From NCBI GenBank assembly GCA_937136455.1, contig CAKZOO010000117.1:1-64000 (forward strand): a stretch of 64,000 nt of DNA, written 5' to 3'. Positions 14,818 to 23,897 of this stretch are shown here, piece by piece. The DNA is from an uncultured Flavobacteriaceae bacterium (lineage in GTDB: Bacteria; Bacteroidota; Bacteroidia; Flavobacteriales; Flavobacteriaceae). A program made the position numbers and the translations under genes. The notes beneath the pieces were generated by a model that worked only from the letters and a program-made list of their open reading frames with translations, was not told where the DNA came from and made no database searches. Within the stretch, counting starts at the first letter, position 1, and each line of letters begins with the position of its first letter.

Positions 14818-16989
14818 ATGAAGTATTTATTTTCTGTATTATTCTCTCTTGTTCTCCTATCTTGTCAAACCTCTGAACTGACTGAAGTTCAGCAGTGGGA
14901 AATACAATCTAAAAACATTGAAATTATACGCGATTCCTATGGTGTTCCACACATCTATGGGGAAACAGATGCCGATGCAGTCTTCGGTCTACTCTACGCT
15001 CAATGCGAAGACGATTTTAATAGAGTAGAAGAGAATTATATCTGGGCTACTGGTCGATTGGCAGAGGTTCAGGGAGCGGAAGCAATTTATTCTGATCTTA
15101 GAGCAAAACTCTTTATGACCGAAGAAGAAGCCATTAAGGCTTATCAATCGGCTCCAAAATGGCTTCAAGAGCTCTGTGACGCCTTTGCTGATGGAATCAA
15201 TTATTACCTCTATACACATCCTGAAGTTACTCCTAAATTACTGACTCGTTTTGAGCCATGGATGCCAATGTATTTCTCAGAGGGATCCATTGGAGGGGAT
15301 ATCGAACGCGTATCGATTCAGAAAATAAAATCGTTTTACGAAAAGGGAATGTCTTTGTCTACAGAGGAGGTTGCTCTAATTCATAAAGAAAAGGAATTTG
15401 AAGAGCCAGCTGGTTCAAATGGTATCGCAATCGCTGGATCACACACCAAATCTGGAAATGCCATGCTGCTGATCAATCCTCATACCTCATTCTTTTTTAG
15501 ACCAGAAGTTCATGTGGTTAGTAAACAGGGGCTCAATGCCTATGGAGCCGTGACTTGGGGGCAATTTTTTGTCTATCAAGGCTTTAATGAGCATACGGGA
15601 TGGATGCATACTTCTACCTATACCGATGTGATGGATCTTTATAAAGAAACCATTGTTAAAAAAGGAGCTACACTGTTCTATCAATATGACGATGAACTTA
15701 GAGCAGTTCAAATGGATGAAATCTCCCTAGCTTATAAAGACGCTGAAGGCACTCTAAAATCGAAAACCTTTCCCATCTACAGAACCCATCACGGTCCAAT
15801 TACAGGAATAGAAGACGGAAAGTGGACTGCAACTGCCATGCTATGGGATCCTGTCAATGCACTTGAACAATCTTTTATTCGAACCAAGCAAGAGGGCTAT
15901 AAAGGCTTTAGAGAAATGATGGAGATTAGAACCAACTCTTCTAATAATACGGTCTACGCTGACAGTGATGGAAACATCGCCTATTTTCATGGAAATTTTG
16001 TTCCAAAGCGAGATGTTGCTTTCGATTTTTCAAAAGCAGTAGATGGATCTACTTCAAAGACTGATTGGCAAGGAGCTCACCAGGTGAATGAAACCATTAT
16101 GCTGCTCAACCCTGCGAACGGATGGTTGCAAAATTGTAATTCAACTCCTTTTACAGCGGCTCAAGAGTACAGCCCAAAGAAAGAAGATTATCCCTATTAT
16201 ATGGCTACAGCTGATGAAAACCACAGGGGAGTTCACGCCATAGAGTTATTGTCAAAAATGGATAAAATTGATTTAGATGGCTTAATCGATTTAGCTTACG
16301 ACACCTACCTCCCTGCCTTTGCTGATTTAATACCTGGTTTAGTTACTGCTGTTGAAACTAAAAGCAACGACCAAAATACTCTCGAGGCTGCTCGAGTATT
16401 GAAGCAATGGGATTTTAGAACCTCAGAAGAGAGTATTGCTATGAGCCTTGCTCGCTACTACGCAATTCAAATTATGGAAGAGGTTAAACGTCCTTCAGGA
16501 ATGAGTTTTATGGAATTTCTACAATATATGGGATCAGCTGCTGATGACAATTTGAAAGTAGCACTCTTTACAAAAGCAATAAGAATTCTGGAATCTGATT
16601 TTGGATCTTGGAAAACACCCTGGGGTGCCATAAATCGCTACCAGCGTATTGATGGAGCGACTCGTCAGGCTTTTAATGATTCCTTACCGAGTATTCCAAT
16701 TGGATGGGCCTCTGGCCGATGGGGAGCACTTGCTGCCTACGGAGCTCGTTATACAAACAATACTAAAAAAATCTACGGTACCAGAGGAAACTCCTTTGTT
16801 GCCGTGGTTGAGTTTGGAAAGCGACTAAAAGCAAAGAGTTTACTCGCAGGTGGTCAAAGTGGAAACCCAAGTTCCAAGCACTTTTCAGATCAAGAGCAGT
16901 TGTACAGAACAGGAACTTTTAAAGAAGTGCTCTTTTATAGAGAAGATGTTTTAAAGGATCAACAACAGAAGTATCATCCAGGAGAATAG
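14818..16989 (+). CDS. Penicillin acylase family lipoprotein (acyl-homoserine-lactone acylase-like)
   Basis: 723 residues with a lipoprotein signal (LLSC, lipid Cys16). An Ntn-hydrolase: alpha-subunit region starting IEIIRDSYGVPHIYGETDADAVFGLLYAQ, a linker, and the autocatalytic site PAGSNGIAI with predicted nucleophile Ser200 at the new N-terminus. The beta-subunit region carries NPHTSFF and the late HQVNE and NGWLQNCNSTPF blocks. The family hydrolyses amide bonds of penicillins, cyclic lipopeptides or acyl-homoserine lactones; the substrate cannot be told here. Convergent with the 16995-17633 gene, with only 5 bp between the stops. Confidence 0.85.
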   Translation: MKYLFSVLFSLVLLSCQTSELTEVQQWEIQSKNIEIIRDSYGVPHIYGETDADAVFGLLYAQCEDDFNRVEENYIWATGRLAEVQGAEAIYSDLRAKLFMTEEEAIKAYQSAPKWLQELCDAFADGINYYLYTHPEVTPKLLTRFEPWMPMYFSEGSIGGDIERVSIQKIKSFYEKGMSLSTEEVALIHKEKEFEEPAGSNGIAIAGSHTKSGNAMLLINPHTSFFFRPEVHVVSKQGLNAYGAVTWGQFFVYQGFNEHTGWMHTSTYTDVMDLYKETIVKKGATLFYQYDDELRAVQMDEISLAYKDAEGTLKSKTFPIYRTHHGPITGIEDGKWTATAMLWDPVNALEQSFIRTKQEGYKGFREMMEIRTNSSNNTVYADSDGNIAYFHGNFVPKRDVAFDFSKAVDGSTSKTDWQGAHQVNETIMLLNPANGWLQNCNSTPFTAAQEYSPKKEDYPYYMATADENHRGVHAIELLSKMDKIDLDGLIDLAYDTYLPAFADLIPGLVTAVETKSNDQNTLEAARVLKQWDFRTSEESIAMSLARYYAIQIMEEVKRPSGMSFMEFLQYMGSAADDNLKVALFTKAIRILESDFGSWKTPWGAINRYQRIDGATRQAFNDSLPSIPIGWASGRWGALAAYGARYTNNTKKIYGTRGNSFVAVVEFGKRLKAKSLLAGGQSGNPSSKHFSDQEQLYRTGTFKEVLFYREDVLKDQQQKYHPGE

Positions 16990-17002
16990 TCTAACTATTC
17001 TC
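16982..17002. other. Hairpin containing the stop codons of two convergent genes
   Basis: gagaatagt (16982-16990) and actattctc (16994-17002) form a 9-bp stem with a 3-nt loop. The TAG of the acylase gene and the TAG of the opposite gene lie in the two arms. No U-tract follows, so this is not a textbook terminator, but nothing else between the genes could end transcription. Confidence 0.6.
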
Positions 17003-17633
17003 TAATTAGAACTAGTGTTCCTTTGGATCCAGTGGAGAGGTTCCAAACCCCTTCTTTGAGTAGATTTCCCTTTGAATCGTAGATTCCGAGCTCTGCAGTA
17101 TTGGGTCCAGAACTTCCTTGATTAAGGGCTACGAATTCAATGGTGTTATAACCTTTGACTAAATCGATATTGACTCCTTTATAGGCGCCAGAGAGGTAGA
17201 AGTTTTCGTGAACGACTTCTCCATTGTGGAGTATTTTAACGCGATCTCCATCGACAATTTGGTGATCTCTACAAACGACTCCTACAAATTTGTCATAGAC
17301 TTTAACATTGCCTAAAAACATATCTCCAAAGATTTCTTTTTCTACTTCATTTTCTCGAGGTCCAACCTTTGGGTCGAAATCAAAGTACGCGCCAGCTTGA
17401 ACTAAATTATTATTGGGAAGCATATTGATTTTACGCTTTTGGGGCTCTAATTCAATCTTAAACTCTTTGTTGTATTCCAGAGGATTCTTTTTATTTTGTT
17501 TGAGAGGACTAATCTTTGGCATTCCACTGCTGTTCCCTTTTCCACTTTCAATAGGGATGGGTTTTCCAGTGTCTTCTTGGCTGTATGCGTGATAGCTAAC
17601 AAGTGCAATTAGTATGTAAATAAGTCTTCTCAT
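16995..17633 (-). CDS. Secreted protein of unknown function
   Basis: 212 residues. A signal peptide (MRRLIYILIALVSYHAYSQ) is followed by a Lys/Asn/Pro-rich, probably disordered region (20-75) and a C-terminal beta-rich domain of about 110 residues (GDMFLGNVKVYDKFVGVVCRD ... GEVVHENFYLSGAYKGVNIDLVKGYNTIEFVALNQGSSGPNTAELGIYD ... GTLVLIRE). The VALNxGSSGPNTAELxIYD segment resembles small Ca-binding or adhesin-like beta folds, but I recognise no named family. No lipobox and no T9SS sorting domain. It lies downstream of a terminator, so it is a separate unit. Confidence 0.65.
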   Translation of the reverse strand: MRRLIYILIALVSYHAYSQEDTGKPIPIESGKGNSSGMPKISPLKQNKKNPLEYNKEFKIELEPQKRKINMLPNNNLVQAGAYFDFDPKVGPRENEVEKEIFGDMFLGNVKVYDKFVGVVCRDHQIVDGDRVKILHNGEVVHENFYLSGAYKGVNIDLVKGYNTIEFVALNQGSSGPNTAELGIYDSKGNLLKEGVWNLSTGSKGTLVLIRE

Positions 17634-17640
17634 ATCAACT

Positions 17641-17675
17641 AAAAAGGGCTGTAAAGATATAAAATCTTACAGCCC
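17641..17675 (-). terminator. Rho-independent terminator after the sodium/solute symporter gene
   Basis: Minus-strand stem gggctgtaa/ttacagccc (17667-17675 with 17646-17654, extended by a bulged pair), then TTTTT. It ends the long leftward operon that begins near 30.9 kb. Confidence 0.9.
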
Positions 17676-17703
17676 AATTGTTTTAAGGTCTTGTTAAAGT
17701 ATT

Positions 17704-19281
17704 TTATGCAAAATACCAATAGATCAGTATCACAATGACGCAAATCGCCAACCCTACTTGCTTTACTTTTGAATAAGGCGTGATGTCGACTTGTTTGGTG
17801 TATTCTTGAACATAATCAGTAGCTCGTGGCCAAATTTTTCCAATGACGAGCATGATGATGACATTGAGAATAAACAAGATGGCCATCACATCAATGTAGT
17901 GTGGGTAGTTCTCAAATCTCGGTTGAAGAATAAATTGACTGATAATGTATAACACGGAACCAGAAATTAATCCGACTTTAGCTGCAAGTGCAGGTACTCG
18001 TTTAGTGGTATATCCGACTAATATAATCGTTAGAATTGGAATGGAATAAATGCCGTTGACTTCTTGTAAATAATCAAATAAATTTCCAGCATTGGCAATC
18101 AGTGGAGCAATAAACATCGAAGCAATAGCTAGAACAACTCCAAAGGTCTTTCCGTTTTTTACAATGGTTTTTTCATCCGCTTCTTTATTGATGTGTTGTT
18201 TGTAGATGTCAATCCCAAAGAGTGTCACAGAAGAATTTAATACGGAATTAAAGGAACTTAAAATAGCTCCAAATAGTACTGCAGCAAAAAAACCAATCAG
18301 TCCTTTAGGGAGTACTTCAGCTACTAATTTTGGATACGCTTGATCAGCAACTTCCAATCCACCATTAAATACATGGTAGGCGATCAAACCAGGCAGTACA
18401 ACGATAATAGGACCTAAAATTTTGATAAATGCTGCAAGGAGTAATCCCTTTTGGCCTTCCACTAAGTTTTTAGCCGCCAAAGCTCTTTGAATGATCTGTT
18501 GATTGGTTCCCCAATAGAACAATTGAATGAGCATCATTCCTGTAAAAAGTGTATGAAACGGAACGGGATCCGATTCACTCCCCATCGATTTAAACTTATC
18601 AGGATTGGATGAGATAAGTTCGTTCAATCCTTGCGTGATACTACCATCACCAATGAGAAGTAATCCAAATACAGGAATTAATAATCCTCCAATAAGTAAT
18701 CCAATCGCATTGATTGAATCCGATACAGCTACTGCTTTTAATCCTCCAAAAACAGCATAAATCGATCCAATGATACCAATTCCCCAAACACAGATCCAAA
18801 TGGAAGTCGTGTGAGAAACACCTAGGAGCTCTGGGATGTTAAACATTCCGCTGATCGCTACGGAACCAGAGTATAAGATCACAGGAAGTAATACAACGAC
18901 ATAACCAGTTAAAAATAGGGCAGAAGTAATTGATTTTGTTTGAATGTCAAATCGACTTGCAAGAAACTGCGGAACGGTTGTGAGCCCCCCTTTTAGGTAG
19001 CGTGGTAAGAGGAAAATTGCCGTGACAACCATTGTAATAGCGGCTAAGGTTTCCCAAGCCATAACGGACAAACCACTATCATAAGCGGATCCGTTGAGTC
19101 CCACGATTTGTTCGGTGGAGAGGTTGGTTAACAAAAGAGAACCAGCTATGACACCTGCTGTAAGGGAGCGTCCTCCTAGAAAGTAGCCATCTGAGGATTG
19201 TTCATTGGTGTTTCTGGTTGCTAAATAGGAAATAACCGCTACTAAGAGGGTAAATCCAATAAAAGATAAGATTCCAATCAT
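17704..19281 (-). CDS. Sodium:solute symporter (SSS/SGLT family)
   Basis: 525 residues with about 14 hydrophobic segments. Family blocks: SDGYFLGGRSLTAGVIAGSLLLTNLSTEQIVGLNGSAYDSG in TM1-2 (Na-site region), YAVFGGLKAVAVSD, and FYWGTNQQIIQRALAAKNLVEGQKGLL, the sugar-binding/gating helix typical of vSGLT-like transporters. It most resembles the sugar-transporting branch, so a hexose or other small polyol crossing the inner membrane is likely. It is the last gene of the leftward VCBS/haloperoxidase cluster, 45 bp after the PAP2 gene and closed by the terminator at 17641-17675. Confidence 0.88.
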   Translation of the reverse strand: MIGILSFIGFTLLVAVISYLATRNTNEQSSDGYFLGGRSLTAGVIAGSLLLTNLSTEQIVGLNGSAYDSGLSVMAWETLAAITMVVTAIFLLPRYLKGGLTTVPQFLASRFDIQTKSITSALFLTGYVVVLLPVILYSGSVAISGMFNIPELLGVSHTTSIWICVWGIGIIGSIYAVFGGLKAVAVSDSINAIGLLIGGLLIPVFGLLLIGDGSITQGLNELISSNPDKFKSMGSESDPVPFHTLFTGMMLIQLFYWGTNQQIIQRALAAKNLVEGQKGLLLAAFIKILGPIIVVLPGLIAYHVFNGGLEVADQAYPKLVAEVLPKGLIGFFAAVLFGAILSSFNSVLNSSVTLFGIDIYKQHINKEADEKTIVKNGKTFGVVLAIASMFIAPLIANAGNLFDYLQEVNGIYSIPILTIILVGYTTKRVPALAAKVGLISGSVLYIISQFILQPRFENYPHYIDVMAILFILNVIIMLVIGKIWPRATDYVQEYTKQVDITPYSKVKQVGLAICVIVILIYWYFA

Positions 19282-19303
19282 GTTAAAGTAATTTGGTTGT
19301 TGG

Positions 19304-19319
19304 TCACTAAAAATAGTGA
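19304..19319. other. Short perfect hairpin between the PAP2 and symporter genes
   Basis: TCACTA-AAAA-TAGTGA is a perfect 16-nt palindromic hairpin in a 45-bp gap. There is no U-tract after it on the minus strand, so it is more likely an RNA-stability or processing element than a terminator. Confidence 0.4.
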
Positions 19320-19326
19320 ATTAATT

Positions 19327-20670
19327 CTATTTTAAGGTCATCAGGTTTTTAACTATATATGTTCCTACTGCTTCACCCTGTTTGACTCCCTCCTCACAGG
19401 CTCTGCGGTAGTGAATACCACCGTAAAGTCTGGACATCGCAGCTTCGTTTGAAGCATCAATGAACGATTTAAAAGAACGATCACCTAATCCGTAGACACG
19501 TTCAGTAGTATCCAAAAACTCAAAGTTATCACCATAAACAGCAGTAAGGGCGATTGCTGCAGCTCTGGAGATTACCGAGTGACCTGAGGTATATTCTGGG
19601 AATGGTGGTGTTTGTAAGTGTGGTAGCCATTCTTCATCAATATACTGGTTAATCAATGTTTCAGGACGAACTACCAAAGTATTCCACTTGGTGTCCCAAC
19701 AAGAGATAAATCCATCGAATAATGCTATTGATGTCATCATATAGGCATTAACTGTATGATCAAATGAATCGTTTTTTAATTCAGAAGCAATTTTCACAAT
19801 TCCAATCCAATGCCCTCCAGGGGTAATTTTCTTGGTTGCAAACATCGCGTGTCCTTTGTGATGAGAAACGTAAGGGTTACAATCCCAAAAGCTGGCAATC
19901 TTTGCTTCTTCACTATCTTTATTTTCAGCGATCATATTTCCAGTTTCATAAACCTCCATCAATTCTTTGTAGAATGGGGAGTCTTTATCCATAGTTACAG
20001 GATAAGGATCTACAGGAGGAAACTGATCTGCTGATTTCAATACCATTGGACGAATCTTGTTCCAGTGAGGTTCAATTCCTTCCATATAGTCTGGAGGAGT
20101 AGGCTTCCAATAGCGATCTTCTTCTTGGATCGTATATTTAGGGAAGGTTCTCGTCTGTTTGTAAAAATCACCATCAGCCCAATTTAAAATGTGTTCAGCT
20201 ACTGCTTCACCGTATTTAATAGAAGCTTTAAATTCCAAACTTGACAACCCTTCATCCTGAAGTTGGTCATATAGTTGTTGTTGATAATCTTCTATCTTTT
20301 CTTCTGAGAATATAAGAGCCTTACCCACTGTTAAAAAGGCGTGAACAGCAGCTAAGTTAGGAATGACTTTGCGATCCTCTAAGGCGGGTACATCCGTGTA
20401 ATCGGTTAATTGTCCCTGTAGTGATTGATATTTATCCGGATGCGCCTGTTGCATGATGGCATAGGCAGCAATCGATGGATATACGTGAACTCTTGATGCA
20501 ATCGGAGGTGAAAAGATATCGTATACAATTACATCTGAGAGTTTTTGTTCTACTTCTCTAAAAAGAGCAGCATCATTTAAGTGATCTTTATATTCAGTTT
20601 TTTCTTCACAGCTACTAAATAGAATTAGGGCTGCTAAAGAAAGGATGGTGAAAAATGCTTTGATCTTCAT
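19327..20670 (-). CDS. Vanadium-dependent haloperoxidase-like PAP2-superfamily lipoprotein
   Basis: 447 residues with lipoprotein signal MKIKAFFTILSLAALILFSSC. All vanadate/phosphate-site elements of the PAP2/haloperoxidase fold are present: K-x6-RP in DTKWNTLVVRPE, the SGH loop in PEYTSGHSVISRAAA, and R-x5-H in SRLYGGIHYRRA. The extra-long helical N-terminal half is typical of haloperoxidase-like rather than lipid-phosphatase members. It may oxidise halides or hydrolyse a phosphomonoester; sequence alone does not decide. I start at ATG 20670, 1 nt past the stop of the VCBS gene; the longer frame runs into that gene. Fourth gene type in the VCBS operon. Confidence 0.82.
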   Translation of the reverse strand: MKIKAFFTILSLAALILFSSCEEKTEYKDHLNDAALFREVEQKLSDVIVYDIFSPPIASRVHVYPSIAAYAIMQQAHPDKYQSLQGQLTDYTDVPALEDRKVIPNLAAVHAFLTVGKALIFSEEKIEDYQQQLYDQLQDEGLSSLEFKASIKYGEAVAEHILNWADGDFYKQTRTFPKYTIQEEDRYWKPTPPDYMEGIEPHWNKIRPMVLKSADQFPPVDPYPVTMDKDSPFYKELMEVYETGNMIAENKDSEEAKIASFWDCNPYVSHHKGHAMFATKKITPGGHWIGIVKIASELKNDSFDHTVNAYMMTSIALFDGFISCWDTKWNTLVVRPETLINQYIDEEWLPHLQTPPFPEYTSGHSVISRAAAIALTAVYGDNFEFLDTTERVYGLGDRSFKSFIDASNEAAMSRLYGGIHYRRACEEGVKQGEAVGTYIVKNLMTLK

Positions 20671-20671
20671 C

Positions 20672-23600
20672 TTAATTCTTTTTGGTGATAGTATAAGCAC
20701 TATCGTTATTGGTCAAAATTATAAAAGTTTTATCTGAAATTTTATCAATCTTTCTACCTTCCAAATGAGCAGGTAGTCCAAGTGAGTTGTTCTGGGTAAA
20801 GTTACCATTTTTAAAATGGCTAAGGACTCCTCCTGAATTCGATTTTGAAGGACCTAATTCGGTTACATATCCGCTGTAGTTACCCACGTAGTAGAGGTCT
20901 CCAGCGTCAAAATAAACATCCTCTATGGTAGAGAGTTGTGCCTCCATAGGTAATGGAACAGCATTGTATTTAGTGTTGTTTTCGTTTAAGAAAACCATCG
21001 AACGCAGTTCCTTAATTTCTTTTGTTTGCATGATGGTGTCTTTCCCAGTAAGGGTGTGAATGTCTTTAGCCTTAGCAAAATCGCTGTATCTAACAAAGTA
21101 TTTTTTAAGGGCTGGAATCTGAGAAATGAGTTTGTCTTTTGAAGCAAAAGGGACGTTTTCTCCAAAGAAATTGTAAAAAATGATAGGGTCTAAAAAGGTG
21201 TTTTCATCGTAATCATCTAAGTAGAGTTGGATGGGGTGTTCTTTCGAGGCCTTCCATTTTAAATTCAAACCAGCATTCCCAGCGATGATATCCATGGTTC
21301 CATTTTGATCGACATCTGCAACCTTTACACAGTTCCACATACCCTGGGTGTCATTTAATCCAAATTCCTCTGTTTGATTGTCGAATTTTCCATCTCCAAT
21401 ATTGATGAGTATGGTTACAGGCATCCAATCACCAACAAAAACCAAATCAAGCAAGCCGTCATTGTTAAGGTCAGCCCACTCGCTATCCGTAATCATTCCA
21501 AGTCTAGCATGAGCAGCCATTTCAAAATTAGCCTTTTGAGTGTTTTTAAGAATATAACTATTAGGTGACAATCCATATCCGCCAGGCATCGAACGAGTTC
21601 CTAAAAAGAGATCTTCATAACCATCCCCATCGTAGTCTCCAGCAGAGATAGATCCTCCGTTGTAGGAGGGGAGTGCAGCCGGATATTTGATGAATTCCGC
21701 TTTGCCATTGTTGATGTACATTCGATCCGTAGTGTGGAGAACGCCTTCAACATATTCATTTCCTCCAGAAACCACATAGAGATCTAAATCTCCGTCTTTA
21801 TCAAAATCGAATGCTTCGGCATCCTCATCTTCATGAATGGCATCGAGTTCAAATACTTTTAATTTTTTAGGTAGGTAGGTTCCATCTTTTTGCTGAAGAA
21901 AAAGTTCTGAAGCTTGGTATTTACCCCCACCGATGAATAAATCGTCCAATCCATCTCCATTGAAGTCAGCGCGTTCTAAGGCAGGACCTTCAATTGATAA
22001 GCGCTCTGGCATCAAGGGTTCTTTATCGTAGTCATTGAAATCATTTTCTCTGTGAACAAAATCAAATGGAGCAACTGTAAACAATTCATTGGAACTCTTT
22101 GTCAAATTTGAGGTCGAGGTTGATTTGCGATCGATTAATAATTGTTGATTTGTTTTAACATTTGAAAGCACTGTGGTTTTTTGATCGAGCCAAATCACCT
22201 TCAAGGAATCCAACTCTTGAATGGAACCTAATCCAAAGTGAATTTTTTGTGTGGAAGCCGATTCAAAGCCTCTTGTTGCTGTTAATTCTCGGTACCATTG
22301 TGAGCCGTTTTTATAGGCGTAAACCTTTGCTCCGAAAGGATTTAATTTTGAATCAAATTGCAGGCTTAAGAAATTGTTTTTTACACTGTTGTTCTCGAGA
22401 ATCGTTGCGGGTTCATTGATGTTATTTACTACGATATCTAAATCGCCGTCGTTGTCTAAGTCGCTATAGGCAGCACCGTTCGAATAGGAGTCACTCAGTC
22501 CAGCTTCTGTCGTAAAGCGATCGAATTGATAGTCCCCGTTGTTTTTAAATACGACATTTGGAATTTTGATACTAGGCATTACTTTGATAAATTCTAGTTC
22601 TAATTCATCTTGATCCTCTTCGTTGAATTTCGATAGATCCACATCAGATTCGTAATTTATAAAATCAAGATCGTTGGGACGTTTGTAGATGCCGTTTGAA
22701 ATAAATACATCCGATAAACCATCGTTGTCATAATCTTGAATCAATACCGACCAGCTCCAATCTGTAGCGTGAAGATTGGACACCATTGCGACCTCTTTAA
22801 AGGTTTCATTCCCATTATTGATTTGGACGTGATTACGAGCGAATTGTGGGTGATAACCGAAGGATTCTTTGATTTGAGAAACTTTATCTGAGTCTTCTCC
22901 CCCCGATTTTAAAAAGATATCGGGATCGTATGGCATCATATCCAAACTAAAAACATCCGTTAGTCCATCGTTATTGATGTCGGCAGCATCCAATCCCATT
23001 GTAAATCTGGAGCTGTGACTGAGTGCAGAATTACTCACCTCTTTAAAAGTTTTATCTCCTTGATTGAGGTAGATGTAATCATTTTCATGAAAGTCATTAC
23101 CTACATAAATATCGATTAGGCCATCCATGTTGAGATCCGTAGTGCTGAGCCCCAAACCATATCCAAGTGAACTTGAATAAATACCAGCAGCTTGGGTTAT
23201 ATCAACAAAATGGAGGCTCCCTTCATTTAATTTATTCTCTAATAATAAATCACCTGCTAGTTCATCTGTCTGTGATCGCTGATCGGATCTGCCGTAGTTT
23301 CGAGGGGTGTGTATCGAGTGATTGAGAAGGTATACATCTAAATCGCCATCATTGTCGTAATCAAAGAAACTCGCCTGGGTTCCAAAACGAGAAATGTCTA
23401 AACCAACTTCGGAAGAGCGCTCACTAAAGGTGCGATCTCCATTGTTGATGTAAAGCATATGATGCGCCTCTTCAAGGGATTTGTAATTGCTAACTTTTGA
23501 AACATAGAGGTCTTGATATCCATCATTATTGATGTCAGCAACGGTCACCCCAGTAGACCAACTGTCTTCAGTTCCAATTCCAGCAGCGGCACTGATGTCC

Positions 23601-23896
23601 TCAAATTTCATATTCCCTAAATTGCGATACAGCTTGTCAGGAGTTTGATTTCCTGTAAAGAATAGATCATCGAATCCATCGTTGTCGATATCGATAATTC
23701 CAACCCCACCACCATTGAAGTAATAGAGGTATTCAATGATGTTCATATCACCTGTAGGCGTCAATGTGTTTACAAAGTCAACACCGGTTGCTTTTGGATC
23801 CAAAGAATTAAAATGAATAGGGGTTTGTTCTGTGGTTTTGGTTTCACAGCTTAAGATCAGTAAAGCTACTAGACTAAGAAGGCTATAGTGTTTCAT
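20672..23896 (-). CDS. VCBS/FG-GAP repeat lipoprotein with ASPIC/UnbV domain (paralogue 3)
   Basis: 1074 residues, lipoprotein signal ending LILSC. Many FG-GAP/VCBS calcium-binding motifs of the form DxNxDGxxDL (DIDNDGFDDLFFTGN, DINNDGYQDLYVSK, DYDNDGDLDVYLLN) build an N-terminal beta-propeller (about 50-480). An ASPIC/UnbV domain follows at about 520-610 (FGAKVYAYKNGSQW ... GFESASTQKIHFGLG). A second propeller covers 640-900, and the C-terminal region carries KDKLISQIPALKKYFVRYSDFAKA, shared with the two paralogues. Lipid-anchored, probably surface-exposed. Gaps of 1 nt to both neighbours show operon membership. Such proteins accompany SusCD systems and probably bind polymeric substrates; the ligand is unknown. 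Confidence 0.88.
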   Translation of the reverse strand: MKHYSLLSLVALLILSCETKTTEQTPIHFNSLDPKATGVDFVNTLTPTGDMNIIEYLYYFNGGGVGIIDIDNDGFDDLFFTGNQTPDKLYRNLGNMKFEDISAAAGIGTEDSWSTGVTVADINNDGYQDLYVSKVSNYKSLEEAHHMLYINNGDRTFSERSSEVGLDISRFGTQASFFDYDNDGDLDVYLLNHSIHTPRNYGRSDQRSQTDELAGDLLLENKLNEGSLHFVDITQAAGIYSSSLGYGLGLSTTDLNMDGLIDIYVGNDFHENDYIYLNQGDKTFKEVSNSALSHSSRFTMGLDAADINNDGLTDVFSLDMMPYDPDIFLKSGGEDSDKVSQIKESFGYHPQFARNHVQINNGNETFKEVAMVSNLHATDWSWSVLIQDYDNDGLSDVFISNGIYKRPNDLDFINYESDVDLSKFNEEDQDELELEFIKVMPSIKIPNVVFKNNGDYQFDRFTTEAGLSDSYSNGAAYSDLDNDGDLDIVVNNINEPATILENNSVKNNFLSLQFDSKLNPFGAKVYAYKNGSQWYRELTATRGFESASTQKIHFGLGSIQELDSLKVIWLDQKTTVLSNVKTNQQLLIDRKSTSTSNLTKSSNELFTVAPFDFVHRENDFNDYDKEPLMPERLSIEGPALERADFNGDGLDDLFIGGGKYQASELFLQQKDGTYLPKKLKVFELDAIHEDEDAEAFDFDKDGDLDLYVVSGGNEYVEGVLHTTDRMYINNGKAEFIKYPAALPSYNGGSISAGDYDGDGYEDLFLGTRSMPGGYGLSPNSYILKNTQKANFEMAAHARLGMITDSEWADLNNDGLLDLVFVGDWMPVTILINIGDGKFDNQTEEFGLNDTQGMWNCVKVADVDQNGTMDIIAGNAGLNLKWKASKEHPIQLYLDDYDENTFLDPIIFYNFFGENVPFASKDKLISQIPALKKYFVRYSDFAKAKDIHTLTGKDTIMQTKEIKELRSMVFLNENNTKYNAVPLPMEAQLSTIEDVYFDAGDLYYVGNYSGYVTELGPSKSNSGGVLSHFKNGNFTQNNSLGLPAHLEGRKIDKISDKTFIILTNNDSAYTITKKN

Positions 23897-23897
23897 A

